Assembly: GCA_949741605.1 (NCBI GenBank)
Contig: CATJNB010000102.1
Span: 1-34,589 of the forward strand
Source of the DNA: an uncultured Eubacteriales bacterium
GTDB taxonomy: Bacteria > Bacillota > Clostridia > Oscillospirales > Acutalibacteraceae
Length of the DNA stretch: 34,589 nt
Direction: 5' to 3'
The position numbers and the translations under genes were made by a program. Below, one piece after another: positions 15,854-24,650 of the stretch; the stretch's first letter is position 1; each line of letters opens with the position of its first letter. The notes under the pieces were generated by a model. It was not told the origin of the DNA, did no database searches, and was given only the letters and a program-made list of their open reading frames with translations.

Positions 15854-15889
15854 CTCCCAAACATTTCAGCACGCACACTTTCGTACGGC

Positions 15890-16369
15890 CTAGAAATACA
15901 CCCCGCTGCTCTCCAGCTCATCGAGCAGGTCGTCGCCAGTCAGGTCCACGTTGTATGGGGTAATAATAAAGGTATCGGTTGCCACTTTTTTGATTTTCCC
16001 TCCATTGGCATAGGCCACACCGCTGAGGAAATCAATGATCCGGCGCTTAACCTCCTTGGAGGTCCCCTCAAGGTTCAGTACAACCGTATGGATTTTCAAA
16101 AGCTCGTCGGCAATCGCGCGGGTATCTTCCCCAAAATGCTCTGGTTTAAAGAGTACTACCTGCAATTGTGCGGTATTATGGAAATTCACAACCTTATTGC
16201 CCCCCTGACTGCTGGCTCCCGAAGAAGCCCTGCTTGATTCTCTGTAATGGCGGTCATCATCGAGCGGTTCATCCATACCGTCCTCGGACTGTGGGGCATC
16301 CTCATAATCCTCGTACTCATCCTCCGGGGGGTTCCACATATCTTTAAATTTCCTTACAAAGCCTGACAT
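15890..16369 (-). CDS. sepF: Cell division protein SepF
   Basis: A 159-residue SepF (DUF552) protein that binds FtsZ and the membrane and helps build a regular septum. The N-terminus MSGFVRKFKDMW is a short amphipathic membrane-targeting helix. An acidic, flexible region follows (DEYEDYEDAP to about residue 65). The globular domain (about 70-155) carries VVLFKPEHFGEDTRAIADEL, VLNLEGTSKEVKRRIIDFLSG and TDTFIITPYNV. Length and order match the family. TAGGAGG lies 8 bases before the ATG. Confidence 0.95.
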   Translation of the reverse strand: MSGFVRKFKDMWNPPEDEYEDYEDAPQSEDGMDEPLDDDRHYRESSRASSGASSQGGNKVVNFHNTAQLQVVLFKPEHFGEDTRAIADELLKIHTVVLNLEGTSKEVKRRIIDFLSGVAYANGGKIKKVATDTFIITPYNVDLTGDDLLDELESSGVYF

Positions 16370-16421
16370 GATTTTTGCCTCCTATATCGTAAAATGATGT
16401 ATGAGTATCCACAGTACGATC

Positions 16422-17177
16422 TCATACGCCCATCCGAGGAGGATAGGCCCGGGCTCCGAACAGTGCGGACCCAACCCGCACAATGTTAGCGCCCGACTCG
16501 ATTGCTTCGGCATAATCGGCGGACATGCCCATGGATAAAAAATTCATATTAACATTATCTAATTTTTTAGCGCCGATGTCAATGAATTTTTTGTACATAT
16601 TTGAAAAATAAGCTTTTGTTTCAGAAAGTTCATGGGTAGCTGGTGGAATCGCCATTAAACCCTGAATATCCAGGGCAGGAAGTTGTGCGATTTGCACAAG
16701 CAAGGATTCCAGATTTTCTGGCAGGACACCAGATTTGTTTTCTTCCCTGCCAATATTTACCTCAATGAGAATGTCCATCCTCTCGCCGCGCGCCGAGAAA
16801 ACCTTCGAGATTTCCTGCGCGAGCTTCAGGCTCCCAACCGATTGGATCATTTCCACTTTGCCGGCCAGCTGGCGGACCTTATTGGTTTGCAGATGCCCGA
16901 TAAACTGGCAATGACAATCGTTAAGATGCAGCGCCTCAAACTTGCTGCAAAGCTCCTGCACGCGGTTTTCCCCGATATGCGTAATCCCCAAAGCAATGCC
17001 GTGGTTGATCACTTCCACCGGTACGGTCTTGGTCGCGGCAAGCAGCGTGATTTCCTCTGGGGTGCGTCCGGCTTTGCGTGCGGCATCCTGAATGCGCCCC
17101 CGCACCACCTCATAATGTTCCTCCAGTTCGCGGCACCGCTCCAGCAGCTCCCGATCACTTAACAATTTTTCCGTCAT
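16422..17177 (-). CDS. yggS: YggS-family PLP-binding homeostasis protein
   Basis: A small single-barrel PLP-binding protein of the YggS/YlmE/PROSC family, which controls vitamin B6 and amino-acid pools without a known enzymatic reaction. I choose ATG 17177, 8 bases after GGAGGAAG, giving 251 residues. Motifs seen are LLAATKTVP (PLP-binding Lys), HIGENRVQEL, FIGHLQTNKV, and the C-terminal SMGMSADYAEAIESG with VRVGSALFGAR. The start overlaps the end of the HlyD-like gene by 23 bases, so translation is probably coupled. It is a regular member of the sepF cluster. Confidence 0.95.
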   Translation of the reverse strand: MTEKLLSDRELLERCRELEEHYEVVRGRIQDAARKAGRTPEEITLLAATKTVPVEVINHGIALGITHIGENRVQELCSKFEALHLNDCHCQFIGHLQTNKVRQLAGKVEMIQSVGSLKLAQEISKVFSARGERMDILIEVNIGREENKSGVLPENLESLLVQIAQLPALDIQGLMAIPPATHELSETKAYFSNMYKKFIDIGAKKLDNVNMNFLSMGMSADYAEAIESGANIVRVGSALFGARAYPPRMGV

Positions 17178-18447
17178 ACAAATCGCTTCCTCCCACAACA
17201 ACCTCATCATACAGCGAAATCGTTGAATCGGTCATCAAATCTTTTTTCTCTTGTTCGTCCAATTCGGTCTTGCAAATCACATAGTTATTGCTGCTGAACA
17301 CCGGGATAATTTCCACAAATCGAATTTCGCTCCCGTGCATCACATACACCCCGCGGACTTCCCGGGTGACTTCCGTTTCCACGCCTTCTTCGTCCTTAAA
17401 AACCTTGGTCATGGTCACAAACCGTACCGCGCGCTGGCTGACCCGCACCCCTTCATAAGTATCAATATTGAGCCGCATGGGTTCCTTACGGATATTCGCT
17501 AACGCGCTGTCCATATAGTTGCAGCGCAGAATCACCGCTGCTTCCGAATTCTTGTCCGCCTGATTGACCGCTACAATGCGGGCAGGGATTTCCATCGTAG
17601 TGGCAAACGGCATCTGAACCATAATCCGGTTGCCTTCCTTTAATTTTTCGGCTGTTTGCGGGGACACGACACAGGCCAGATACCAGTCAAAATTCTCGCA
17701 TATTTTTCCGATCGCCTGTTGCGGTACATCGCTTGGCTGGATTTCTTTTTTCAAGTCTGCTACCGACAAGCTGCGTACATTCTCATACGAATACGCGGAT
17801 TCATACCCGTCGGCATTGGCAATAAAGTATCCGGCTGCGGGGGTTGTGACCGTACCGGTTTTAGTGCCGCTGCTCCCCGACAAGGTGGAGATCTGGGTGG
17901 TCAGGGACTGGATGCGCGCGTCGAAATTCTCCACCTTCCCTGTAACAATCTGCCATTGGTTGAGCAGGGATAAAATATCCTGTTTTTTCTCCTGTACGCC
18001 CATACGGCTGCCCTCAGAATGATGTTCCAGCAGGTCATACAAATCCATATGGATCTGTTGGGTCAGGCTTTCCGGGCTAATCATTTGCACATTGCCGGGT
18101 TTATTCATTTGGGTCAGCTCATCGAGCTCTTGTTTCAATAATTTAGCCTGCTGCTCGGAAGCGGCGGCTTGGGTACTCGCATACACCGATGCGACAGTCC
18201 CCCCTTTGGATACCCTGCCTCCATCTTCCACCTCGTACGCCACAACCCCAGTGCTGTTTTTCGACAGGACGGTTTCTTTGCGAATCGCAATCCCTTCTGC
18301 CTGCACCGAGTCGGCAAGAGAGGCAAATACCGCTGTTTCTGTACGCACCTGTGAATAATTCGCCTGATAAATCTGATAGCCAATATAAGACAGCAGCAAC
18401 ACGGCAATCAGCAGGGAAATCAGGCGCCTTGCAATGGTACTATTCAT
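17155..18447 (-). CDS. Membrane-anchored HlyD-like (barrel-sandwich) protein of the division cluster
   Basis: A 430-residue protein resembling HlyD/RND adaptor subunits. ATG 18447 is chosen, 8 bases after GGAGGA, over a GTG two codons upstream. Residues about 7-28 form one membrane helix (ISLLIAVLLLSYIGYQIYQ). The extracellular part starts with a biotinyl-lipoyl-like half (VQAEGIAIRKE, GGRVSKGGTVASVYAS). A long coiled-coil region follows (about 80-180), then the second lipoyl half with GYFIANADGYE, and beta-barrel segments. No ABC or RND transporter gene is adjacent. The gene lies between miaA and yggS in one run of genes, which suggests an envelope or septum task rather than export. I know of no assigned function for this subgroup. 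Confidence 0.8.
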   Translation of the reverse strand: MNSTIARRLISLLIAVLLLSYIGYQIYQANYSQVRTETAVFASLADSVQAEGIAIRKETVLSKNSTGVVAYEVEDGGRVSKGGTVASVYASTQAAASEQQAKLLKQELDELTQMNKPGNVQMISPESLTQQIHMDLYDLLEHHSEGSRMGVQEKKQDILSLLNQWQIVTGKVENFDARIQSLTTQISTLSGSSGTKTGTVTTPAAGYFIANADGYESAYSYENVRSLSVADLKKEIQPSDVPQQAIGKICENFDWYLACVVSPQTAEKLKEGNRIMVQMPFATTMEIPARIVAVNQADKNSEAAVILRCNYMDSALANIRKEPMRLNIDTYEGVRVSQRAVRFVTMTKVFKDEEGVETEVTREVRGVYVMHGSEIRFVEIIPVFSSNNYVICKTELDEQEKKDLMTDSTISLYDEVVVGGSDLYDGKIVK

Positions 18448-18468
18448 AAACACGCTCCTCCCGGCACA

Positions 18469-19404
18469 TTATCCCAGCATCTCCCAAACGATCTCCATAG
18501 CGGTGGGCAGCACATTCTCTTGCCCACATACGTCTGGATAAATCCAACGGATCGCAGGGTCACGGCGGAACCAGGTCAGCTGACGCTTTGCATATCGTCT
18601 GGTTTCCCGCTTCATCGTTTCCACCGCCTCCTCCAAAGGCACATCCCCAGCAAAATACGGCGCAAACTCTTTATAACCAATCGCCTGCCACGCCGTTTTT
18701 GCACTGGGATGCGCCAGAACCCCGCGGGCTTCCTCTAAAAGGCCGTTTTGCAGCATGTCGTCCACCCGCTGGTTAATCCGTTGATACAGGATCTGGCGGT
18801 CAGAAAAGTTCAGGCCAATCATACACACATGGTAGGGCGATGGATGTTTGCGCGAATCAGCCAGCTGCTGGGTCATGGTACGCCCGGTCACCCGGTAAAT
18901 CTCAATGGCGCGGATCAGCCGGGGAAGGTTATGCGGGTCGATCCGGGCAGCCGAATCCGGGTCAAAGCTGGACAGCTCGTCCACCAGAGCCTGTTCCCCA
19001 TGGATGCGGGCTTTTTCGGTAAGTTCCTCGCGTAATTTGGAATCGCGGTCATTTTCCGCAAAGCTGAGGTTCTCGAGCAGGGAGCGGACATACAGCCCTG
19101 TCCCGCCAACTATCACTGGGATTTTTCCTCTTTTATGGAGATCGAGAATACATGTGCGTGCCAGGCGGACATAATCGGCAACGCTAAATGTTTCCGACAA
19201 ATCCAAAAAGCCCAATAGATGATGGGGCACCCCCTGCTGTTCTTCCGGGGAGGGCCTTGCCGTACCAATCGACATCTGACGGTACACCTGCATGGAATCG
19301 GCGGAAATAATTTCGGACTGTTTCCAGCGAGCAAGTTCGACAGCCAGAGCGGTTTTCCCTGACGCAGTCGGCCCTACTACGGCAATCACCGGGATCTGCT
19401 GCAT
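18469..19404 (-). CDS. miaA: tRNA dimethylallyltransferase
   Basis: Adds the isopentenyl group to A37 of tRNAs that read codons starting with U. The 311-residue protein has the Walker A loop VVGPTASGKTALA at the N-terminus, ISADSMQVYR and GTARPS as substrate-binding blocks, VGGTGLYVRSLLE, and a C-terminal RRYAKRQLTWFRRD, all typical of MiaA. AAAGGAGG lies 7 bases before the ATG. MiaB, which acts on this product, is encoded about 5 kb upstream in the same direction. The next gene follows after 21 bases. Confidence 0.97.
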   Translation of the reverse strand: MQQIPVIAVVGPTASGKTALAVELARWKQSEIISADSMQVYRQMSIGTARPSPEEQQGVPHHLLGFLDLSETFSVADYVRLARTCILDLHKRGKIPVIVGGTGLYVRSLLENLSFAENDRDSKLREELTEKARIHGEQALVDELSSFDPDSAARIDPHNLPRLIRAIEIYRVTGRTMTQQLADSRKHPSPYHVCMIGLNFSDRQILYQRINQRVDDMLQNGLLEEARGVLAHPSAKTAWQAIGYKEFAPYFAGDVPLEEAVETMKRETRRYAKRQLTWFRRDPAIRWIYPDVCGQENVLPTAMEIVWEMLG

Positions 19405-19449
19405 GGCCCATCCTCCTTTCCCGGCACCGGATTTTTTAGATACCTGTTT

Positions 19450-19458
19450 AGTATACCA
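19450..19458 (-). promoter_or_regulatory. Extended -10 promoter before miaA
   Basis: On the minus strand TGG-TATACT forms an extended -10 in the 145-base gap between mutL and miaA. No good -35 is seen. It would drive miaA, the HlyD-like gene and the division cluster independently of mutS-mutL. Confidence 0.5.
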
Positions 19459-19549
19459 TATCTGGTTCGCAATCGTTTATCTGAAATAGAAAACTGGATA
19501 CATTTTCTCTCATCTATTAAAAAACATTCCAGAAAAGAAGAAAATATTG

Positions 19550-21499
19550 TTAGGTTCTTCCGAATTGTTTTTCCAAATCCTGTCGCTTTATCACAATCGA
19601 AACAGGACGTCCATGGGGGCAATAGCGGATTTCGGGATGTTCCTGAAGGCGTTTGGCCAAAGCCGCCAGTTCCAACGGGGCGCTGACATCGCCCGCCTTG
19701 ACCGCCGCCCGGCATGCAATGTTATGATACAGCCAGTCGATCTGTTCACAGGTCAGGTCGGTTTTCGCACTCTCCAGATATCCTGCCATTTCCATCACCG
19801 CCCCGGCAAGATCGCCTTTTTCCAAAGCCAGCGGCGCACTGCGTACCAGTACGGTGCCTGCGCCAAAATCTTCGAGTTCAAATCCCGCTTCCGCAAACAT
19901 CTCAAGGGCGTCGAGTACCGCTGCATATTCCTGTTTGCTCAGGGTAACCGTCACTGGTTCCAACAACATCTGGGCGCCTTGTGAAGACTGCTGTTCTTTG
20001 AGCTGTTCGTACAAGAGCCGTTCGTGAGCCGCATGCTTATCAATCAGCAAAAGCTCCTCGGAGTTGAGTTCCGCCAAGATATACGTACCAAACGCCTCGC
20101 CTAACAGCCGGGGTTCCTGCGTACTGGACAGGCGTACCTGCCCAGAAGGGGCCATCTCCTCTGCCCCTTCTGGCACAGGCCCATCCGAAAAAAATGCTGG
20201 CTGGGAAACGGGTGGTTTTTTAACGGAAACCGGCGTTTTTTGTCTTTCTGGGGGCTGCTTTGTAAAGGTATTTGATTTTACAGAATCGTTCAACATCGAT
20301 GGCCCATCCCGAAATTCATCAGGAGCCTTTGGAAAAAAGACCGGCGGAGAACCTTTCGGTTTTGCAGGAAGATTGGGCGAAGCAGACAACGCTTGAGAAA
20401 AAGGGCTTTTCGCGGATGGTTTGGGATGTTTCATCGGATCCTTTTGGGGTGTTTCCAGCCGGATATTTTTCTGCTGGGATTCGGCAGGGAAAACCAGAGA
20501 AGCCGGCGTATCCCCCTCATTGAGAGCGGTTTTCACCCCATGATATACGGCGTCAAATACGGGACGTTCGTTAAAAAAACGCACCTCTAATTTTGTGGGG
20601 TGTACATTGACGTCCACGGCTTGGCATGACAATTCCAAGTGCAATATACACGCTGGAAATTTCCCAACCATCAGCGAACCTTTAAACGCTTCTTCTAAGG
20701 CAGCCATGACGGTACGGGTTTTCACACAGCGGCCGTTGATAAAAAATTGCTGCATACTGCGGTTCGGACGCGCCGCGCTTGGCTTACTAATAAAGCCAAA
20801 TACCTTTACACCGTTAAGCTCATATTCCACTGGGATCAGTCCCAGCGTAAACTCCCTGCCATACACTGCGTATACCGCGGATTTCAAATTGCCGTCCCCG
20901 GGCGTGTGCAGCTCTTCTTTGCCGTCACGGAGAAACCGGATCGAAACTTCTGGGTGCGACAGTGCGATATGATCCAGCACCGCCCCTACTGCGCGGGATT
21001 CTGCGGCGTCGCTTTTCAGGAATTTCATACGTGCCGGCGTATTGTAAAACAGGTCGCGGATCACCAAGGTCGTCCCCTGCGCGCATCCGGCTTCTTCCCA
21101 TACTTCCTGCTCCCCACCCGCAATCCGGTAATGCGTACCGGCTAATTCGTCCTGCGTGCGAGTGAACATTTCCACCTGTGCCATCGCCGCCACCGATGCA
21201 AGTGCCTCTCCCCGGAACCCTAGTGTGGAAATTTGATCGAGATCGTCCTGCTTTCGCACCTTGCTGGTAGCGTGGCGCAAAAACGCTGTGGGTACTTCCT
21301 GCCGGGCAATCCCGCTGCCGTCGTCGCTCACCCGGATAAAGGTCACGCCGCCATGTTTGATCTCAACTGTGAGTGCCGTCGCCCCAGCGTCAATCGAATT
21401 TTCTACCAGCTCCTTGACCACCGATGCCGGACGGTCCACCACTTCCCCAGCGGCGATCAGCTCCGCCACTTGTTTGTCCAATACTTCGATATGCGCCAT
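19550..21499 (-). CDS. mutL: DNA mismatch repair protein MutL
   Basis: Couples mismatch recognition by MutS to strand incision. The 649-residue protein has the GHKL ATPase N-terminus (IAAGEVVDRPASVVKELVENS, DDGSGI, GFRGEALASV). A poorly conserved Pro/Ser/Lys-rich linker spans about 335-450. The C-terminal dimer domain carries LIDKHAAHERLLYE, the nuclease motif DQHA-x2-E-x4-E with Lys in place of Gln, and CPHGRP near the end. The C-terminal motifs indicate an endonuclease-type MutL, as expected in a bacterium without MutH. It starts 4 bases after the mutS stop, and its AAAGGAG lies inside the mutS 3' end. Confidence 0.97.
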   Translation of the reverse strand: MAHIEVLDKQVAELIAAGEVVDRPASVVKELVENSIDAGATALTVEIKHGGVTFIRVSDDGSGIARQEVPTAFLRHATSKVRKQDDLDQISTLGFRGEALASVAAMAQVEMFTRTQDELAGTHYRIAGGEQEVWEEAGCAQGTTLVIRDLFYNTPARMKFLKSDAAESRAVGAVLDHIALSHPEVSIRFLRDGKEELHTPGDGNLKSAVYAVYGREFTLGLIPVEYELNGVKVFGFISKPSAARPNRSMQQFFINGRCVKTRTVMAALEEAFKGSLMVGKFPACILHLELSCQAVDVNVHPTKLEVRFFNERPVFDAVYHGVKTALNEGDTPASLVFPAESQQKNIRLETPQKDPMKHPKPSAKSPFSQALSASPNLPAKPKGSPPVFFPKAPDEFRDGPSMLNDSVKSNTFTKQPPERQKTPVSVKKPPVSQPAFFSDGPVPEGAEEMAPSGQVRLSSTQEPRLLGEAFGTYILAELNSEELLLIDKHAAHERLLYEQLKEQQSSQGAQMLLEPVTVTLSKQEYAAVLDALEMFAEAGFELEDFGAGTVLVRSAPLALEKGDLAGAVMEMAGYLESAKTDLTCEQIDWLYHNIACRAAVKAGDVSAPLELAALAKRLQEHPEIRYCPHGRPVSIVIKRQDLEKQFGRT

Positions 21500-21503
21500 C
21501 CAC

Positions 21504-24137
21504 TTACTCCTTTCCCTTGGCTAACCTTGCCAGTTCAAACAGCGTATTCATACATTCAATGGGGGTGAGGGTATTGACATCCATCTTTTGCAGGCAGGTA
21601 ATCAGCTCCTGATGCTGCGGCGGGGTAAACGTCATCTGTTCCAATTGCCCCGTTTCCTGTGGGGATGCTTTCCGGTTGCCCTTTGCGGCGGATACCGGCT
21701 GTCCCTGTTCGAGTTCCCTAAGGACCTGTTTGGCACGGGCTACCACCGCGTCCGGCACTCCCGCCAGCTTTGCCACCTCAATCCCAAAGCTGTCATCTGC
21801 GCCGCCTGGGATAATCCGGCGCAAAAAGGTAATATCATCGCCATTCTTTTTGACTGCGATATTGTAATTTTTGACCCCTTCCAATAAATCCTCCAGCTCG
21901 GTCAGCTCGTGGTAATGCGTAGCAAACAGCGTCTTTGCTCCCAATGTTTTGGGATTTGCCACGTATTCCAAGACGGCCCGTGCAATGCTCATGCCATCAA
22001 AGGTGGAAGTACCGCGCCCAATCTCATCGAGGATCAGCAGGCTTTGGCTGGTGGCATGCGCTAAAATGTCAGCCACTTCGGTCATCTCGACCATAAAGGT
22101 AGACTGCCCCGCCGACAGGTCATCCGACGCGCCAACCCGGGTAAAAATGCTGTCTACAATGCCAATTTCAGCATGCTTTGCCGGCACAAAACATCCAATC
22201 TGCGCCATCAGAACCAGCAGGGCAGTCTGGCGCATATAGGTAGATTTCCCAGCCATATTCGGCCCGGTGATAATCGCGACCCGGTTCTCCTTCTGATCGA
22301 GCAGTACATCATTGGGCACAAACGGCGCCCCCTTGAGCAGCGCTTCCACCACTGGATGACGGCTGTCTTTGAGGACAATCGACCCATTGGCCGTCATGAG
22401 CGGACGGGTGTAATGGTGTTCGATGGAGGTTCTTGCAAACGATACCAGCACATCAATTTGCCCAATGGCTGCCGCTGTCTGCTGCACCCGGTCCAGCTCG
22501 TCCGCGACAATCCCGCGCACATCCTCAAACAGCTCGGTTTCCAACCGTACCGACTTGTCATGCGCCCCCAAAATGCGCGCTTCCAGATCCTTGAGTTCTG
22601 GCGTGATGTACCGCTCACAATTGGTCAGGGTCTGTTTGCGGATATAGTCCGGAGGCGCTTTCTCCTTGTATGAATTGGAAATCTCAAGGAAATATCCAAA
22701 CACCCGGTTATACCCCACCTTCAGCTTGGGGATGCCGGTGCGTTCCCGTTCCTTGGCTTCGAGTTCGGCGATCAGGGTTTTCCCATTGGTCATGTCACTT
22801 TTGAGCTGATCCAGCTCCTCGTGGTATCCTTTCCGGATCATGCCCCCCTCACGGATCGAGAACGGCGGGTCCTCCACAATCGCCCGTGCGATCAGCTCCC
22901 CAATATCCTCAAGCAGATCGATTTGTTCCATAAGGCTACGGGTCAGAGGAGCCTGCGACGACCCCAAAACCGCCTTCATCATGGGCAGCGCACGGACCGC
23001 TGCAAGCAGGCTACGCAGGTCCCGGGCATTGGCAGAGCCATACACAATCCGCGTCATGAGCCGTTCCATATCCGGGATACCGGAAAGCTGGCCGTAGATT
23101 TCATCACACAGCATGGGCTGCTTGACCCATTCCTCCACGCTGTCATGCCGCCGGTTGATTTGTGCCGGGCTGAGCAGCGGACGTTCCAGCCAAGTGCGGA
23201 TCAGGCGTTTTCCCATCGGGGTACGGGTCTTGTCCAGTACCCAGAGCAAAGAACCCTTTTTCTCTTTGTTACGCATGGTTTCGAGCAGTTCGAGATTGCG
23301 GCGCGTGTTCCAGTCGATCCGCATAAATTGGGCCGCCGTATAACAATCCATCTGGTTCATGCGCTCCATGCCAGTACGCTGGGTCTTTTTCAGATACCAC
23401 AGCAGCCCTCCCAGCGCGCACACAATTTCAGGGCGTTCCTCCAGGCCAAGGTCACACAAATCCTGCCGGAACTGTTCCACTACCCGCGTTTCCCCTTCCA
23501 CATACGAATATGCCTGTTCCTCCAAAGCCTCTAGGGAAGCGTGCAGCTTTTCCGTGATAAACCGCGCAAGCCCTGCATGCTCCATCACTTCGGGATGAAC
23601 CAGCACTTCTTTGGGAGAAAAACGCCCCAGTTCACTTTGCGCCTGACGCTCGATGTCATCCCATTCCGACGCCGCAAAACAGGTGGTATGCAGTTCCCCG
23701 GTGGAGATATCTGCAAAACACAGCCCCGCCCGGTTTTGATCCACATACAGCGATGCAATAAAATTATTGCGCGTTTCGTCGAGCATACTGGTTTCCATGA
23801 CCGTCCCAGGGGTGACGACCCGCACTACATCCCGCCTGACTAACCCTTTGGTTTCCGCAGGATTTTCCAGCTGTTCACAAATCGCCACCTTATAGCCCTT
23901 GGCCACCAGCTTTGCCAGATAGCTCTCGCAGCTGTGAAACGGCACCCCGCACATGGGCGCGCGCGTATCCTGCCCGCACTCGCGCCCGGTCAGCACCAGA
24001 TCCAGCTCCTGCGAGGCAATTTTGGCATCCTCATAAAATAGCTCGTAAAAATCCCCCAGCCGGAAAAAAACCAGGGTGTCGGGATGGTTGTTCTTGATTT
24101 CCAAATATTGTTTCATCATTGGTGACAAATCTGCCAT
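21504..24137 (-). CDS. mutS: DNA mismatch repair protein MutS
   Basis: Recognises base mismatches and small loops. ATG 24137, 6 bases after GGGGG, gives 877 residues beginning MADLSPMMKQYLEIK; the longer ORF-track start is not supported. The mismatch-reading motif is FFRLGDFYELF. The ATPase has Walker A in ITGPNMAGKSTYMRQ, with LLILDEIGRGTSTFDG and FATHYHELTELE following. A C-terminal helix-turn-helix region ends in a short tail. Length and all motifs fit MutS1. It lies downstream of ylbF and directly before mutL. Confidence 0.97.
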   Translation of the reverse strand: MADLSPMMKQYLEIKNNHPDTLVFFRLGDFYELFYEDAKIASQELDLVLTGRECGQDTRAPMCGVPFHSCESYLAKLVAKGYKVAICEQLENPAETKGLVRRDVVRVVTPGTVMETSMLDETRNNFIASLYVDQNRAGLCFADISTGELHTTCFAASEWDDIERQAQSELGRFSPKEVLVHPEVMEHAGLARFITEKLHASLEALEEQAYSYVEGETRVVEQFRQDLCDLGLEERPEIVCALGGLLWYLKKTQRTGMERMNQMDCYTAAQFMRIDWNTRRNLELLETMRNKEKKGSLLWVLDKTRTPMGKRLIRTWLERPLLSPAQINRRHDSVEEWVKQPMLCDEIYGQLSGIPDMERLMTRIVYGSANARDLRSLLAAVRALPMMKAVLGSSQAPLTRSLMEQIDLLEDIGELIARAIVEDPPFSIREGGMIRKGYHEELDQLKSDMTNGKTLIAELEAKERERTGIPKLKVGYNRVFGYFLEISNSYKEKAPPDYIRKQTLTNCERYITPELKDLEARILGAHDKSVRLETELFEDVRGIVADELDRVQQTAAAIGQIDVLVSFARTSIEHHYTRPLMTANGSIVLKDSRHPVVEALLKGAPFVPNDVLLDQKENRVAIITGPNMAGKSTYMRQTALLVLMAQIGCFVPAKHAEIGIVDSIFTRVGASDDLSAGQSTFMVEMTEVADILAHATSQSLLILDEIGRGTSTFDGMSIARAVLEYVANPKTLGAKTLFATHYHELTELEDLLEGVKNYNIAVKKNGDDITFLRRIIPGGADDSFGIEVAKLAGVPDAVVARAKQVLRELEQGQPVSAAKGNRKASPQETGQLEQMTFTPPQHQELITCLQKMDVNTLTPIECMNTLFELARLAKGKE

Positions 24138-24229
24138 GATATCCCCCATTTCACGTGTAAAACAGAAATGTGCAAACCTGCCGCAGTTGTCCGCAGCTGT
24201 TTTGCACACGTTCTTTCAAAAAATTCCAA

Positions 24230-24637
24230 TCAGTGGCAGCCCGCACAGCTCGCGCAGGACCCCCCGCAGCTTTCTTCAGTTAAATCCGCAGTTTCGGGGT
24301 CTGCCCCGTCCACACACAGCGCCACAATCGCATTTACACGCTTGAGCAAAGCATCCATGCTTTCTTTGGCATGATTATACGCAATCATGTTTGGATTTTG
24401 CATGATCTCTGTATACACCTGCCGCAGTTCTGTATTGAGCCGCTGTAACTTTTCATCATCCCGGGGGTCTTTCGTAGCCTCGTTGTTGATCGCCATGCGC
24501 TTGAGGTTAAATTCCCCAATGGCATTTTGCAGTTCGGTATCGCCATCGCTGTTCTGCCGCGCCACCTGTAACTGCAAATACCGCTCGTCCTCTTGGATCG
24601 CCTTTCCCAGCTGCCGTGCCAATGCAATGATATCCAT
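24230..24637 (-). CDS. ylbF: YlbF/YmcA-family protein with C-terminal cysteine cluster
   Basis: A 135-residue helical protein of the YlbF/YmcA family (com_ylbF domain, about residues 1-110: ALARQLGKAIQEDERY, YTEIMQNPNMIAY). In Bacillus subtilis the related RicA and RicF form a complex with RicT that carries iron-sulfur clusters and affects RNase Y-dependent mRNA maturation and development. The last 12 residues read CGGSCASCAGCH: four cysteines (124, 128, 131, 134) plus a terminal His, well suited to bind a cluster or metal. It lies 13 bases after miaB, itself an iron-sulfur enzyme, and 92 bases before mutS. GGAGG is 9 bases before the ATG. Confidence 0.88.
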   Translation of the reverse strand: MDIIALARQLGKAIQEDERYLQLQVARQNSDGDTELQNAIGEFNLKRMAINNEATKDPRDDEKLQRLNTELRQVYTEIMQNPNMIAYNHAKESMDALLKRVNAIVALCVDGADPETADLTEESCGGSCASCAGCH

Positions 24638-24650
24638 ATGGATCGTCCTC

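Noticed and set aside
15089-16237. 382-codon plus-strand ORF across ylmH and sepF
   Set aside because: Antisense to two recognised genes and their junction; no domain in its translation.
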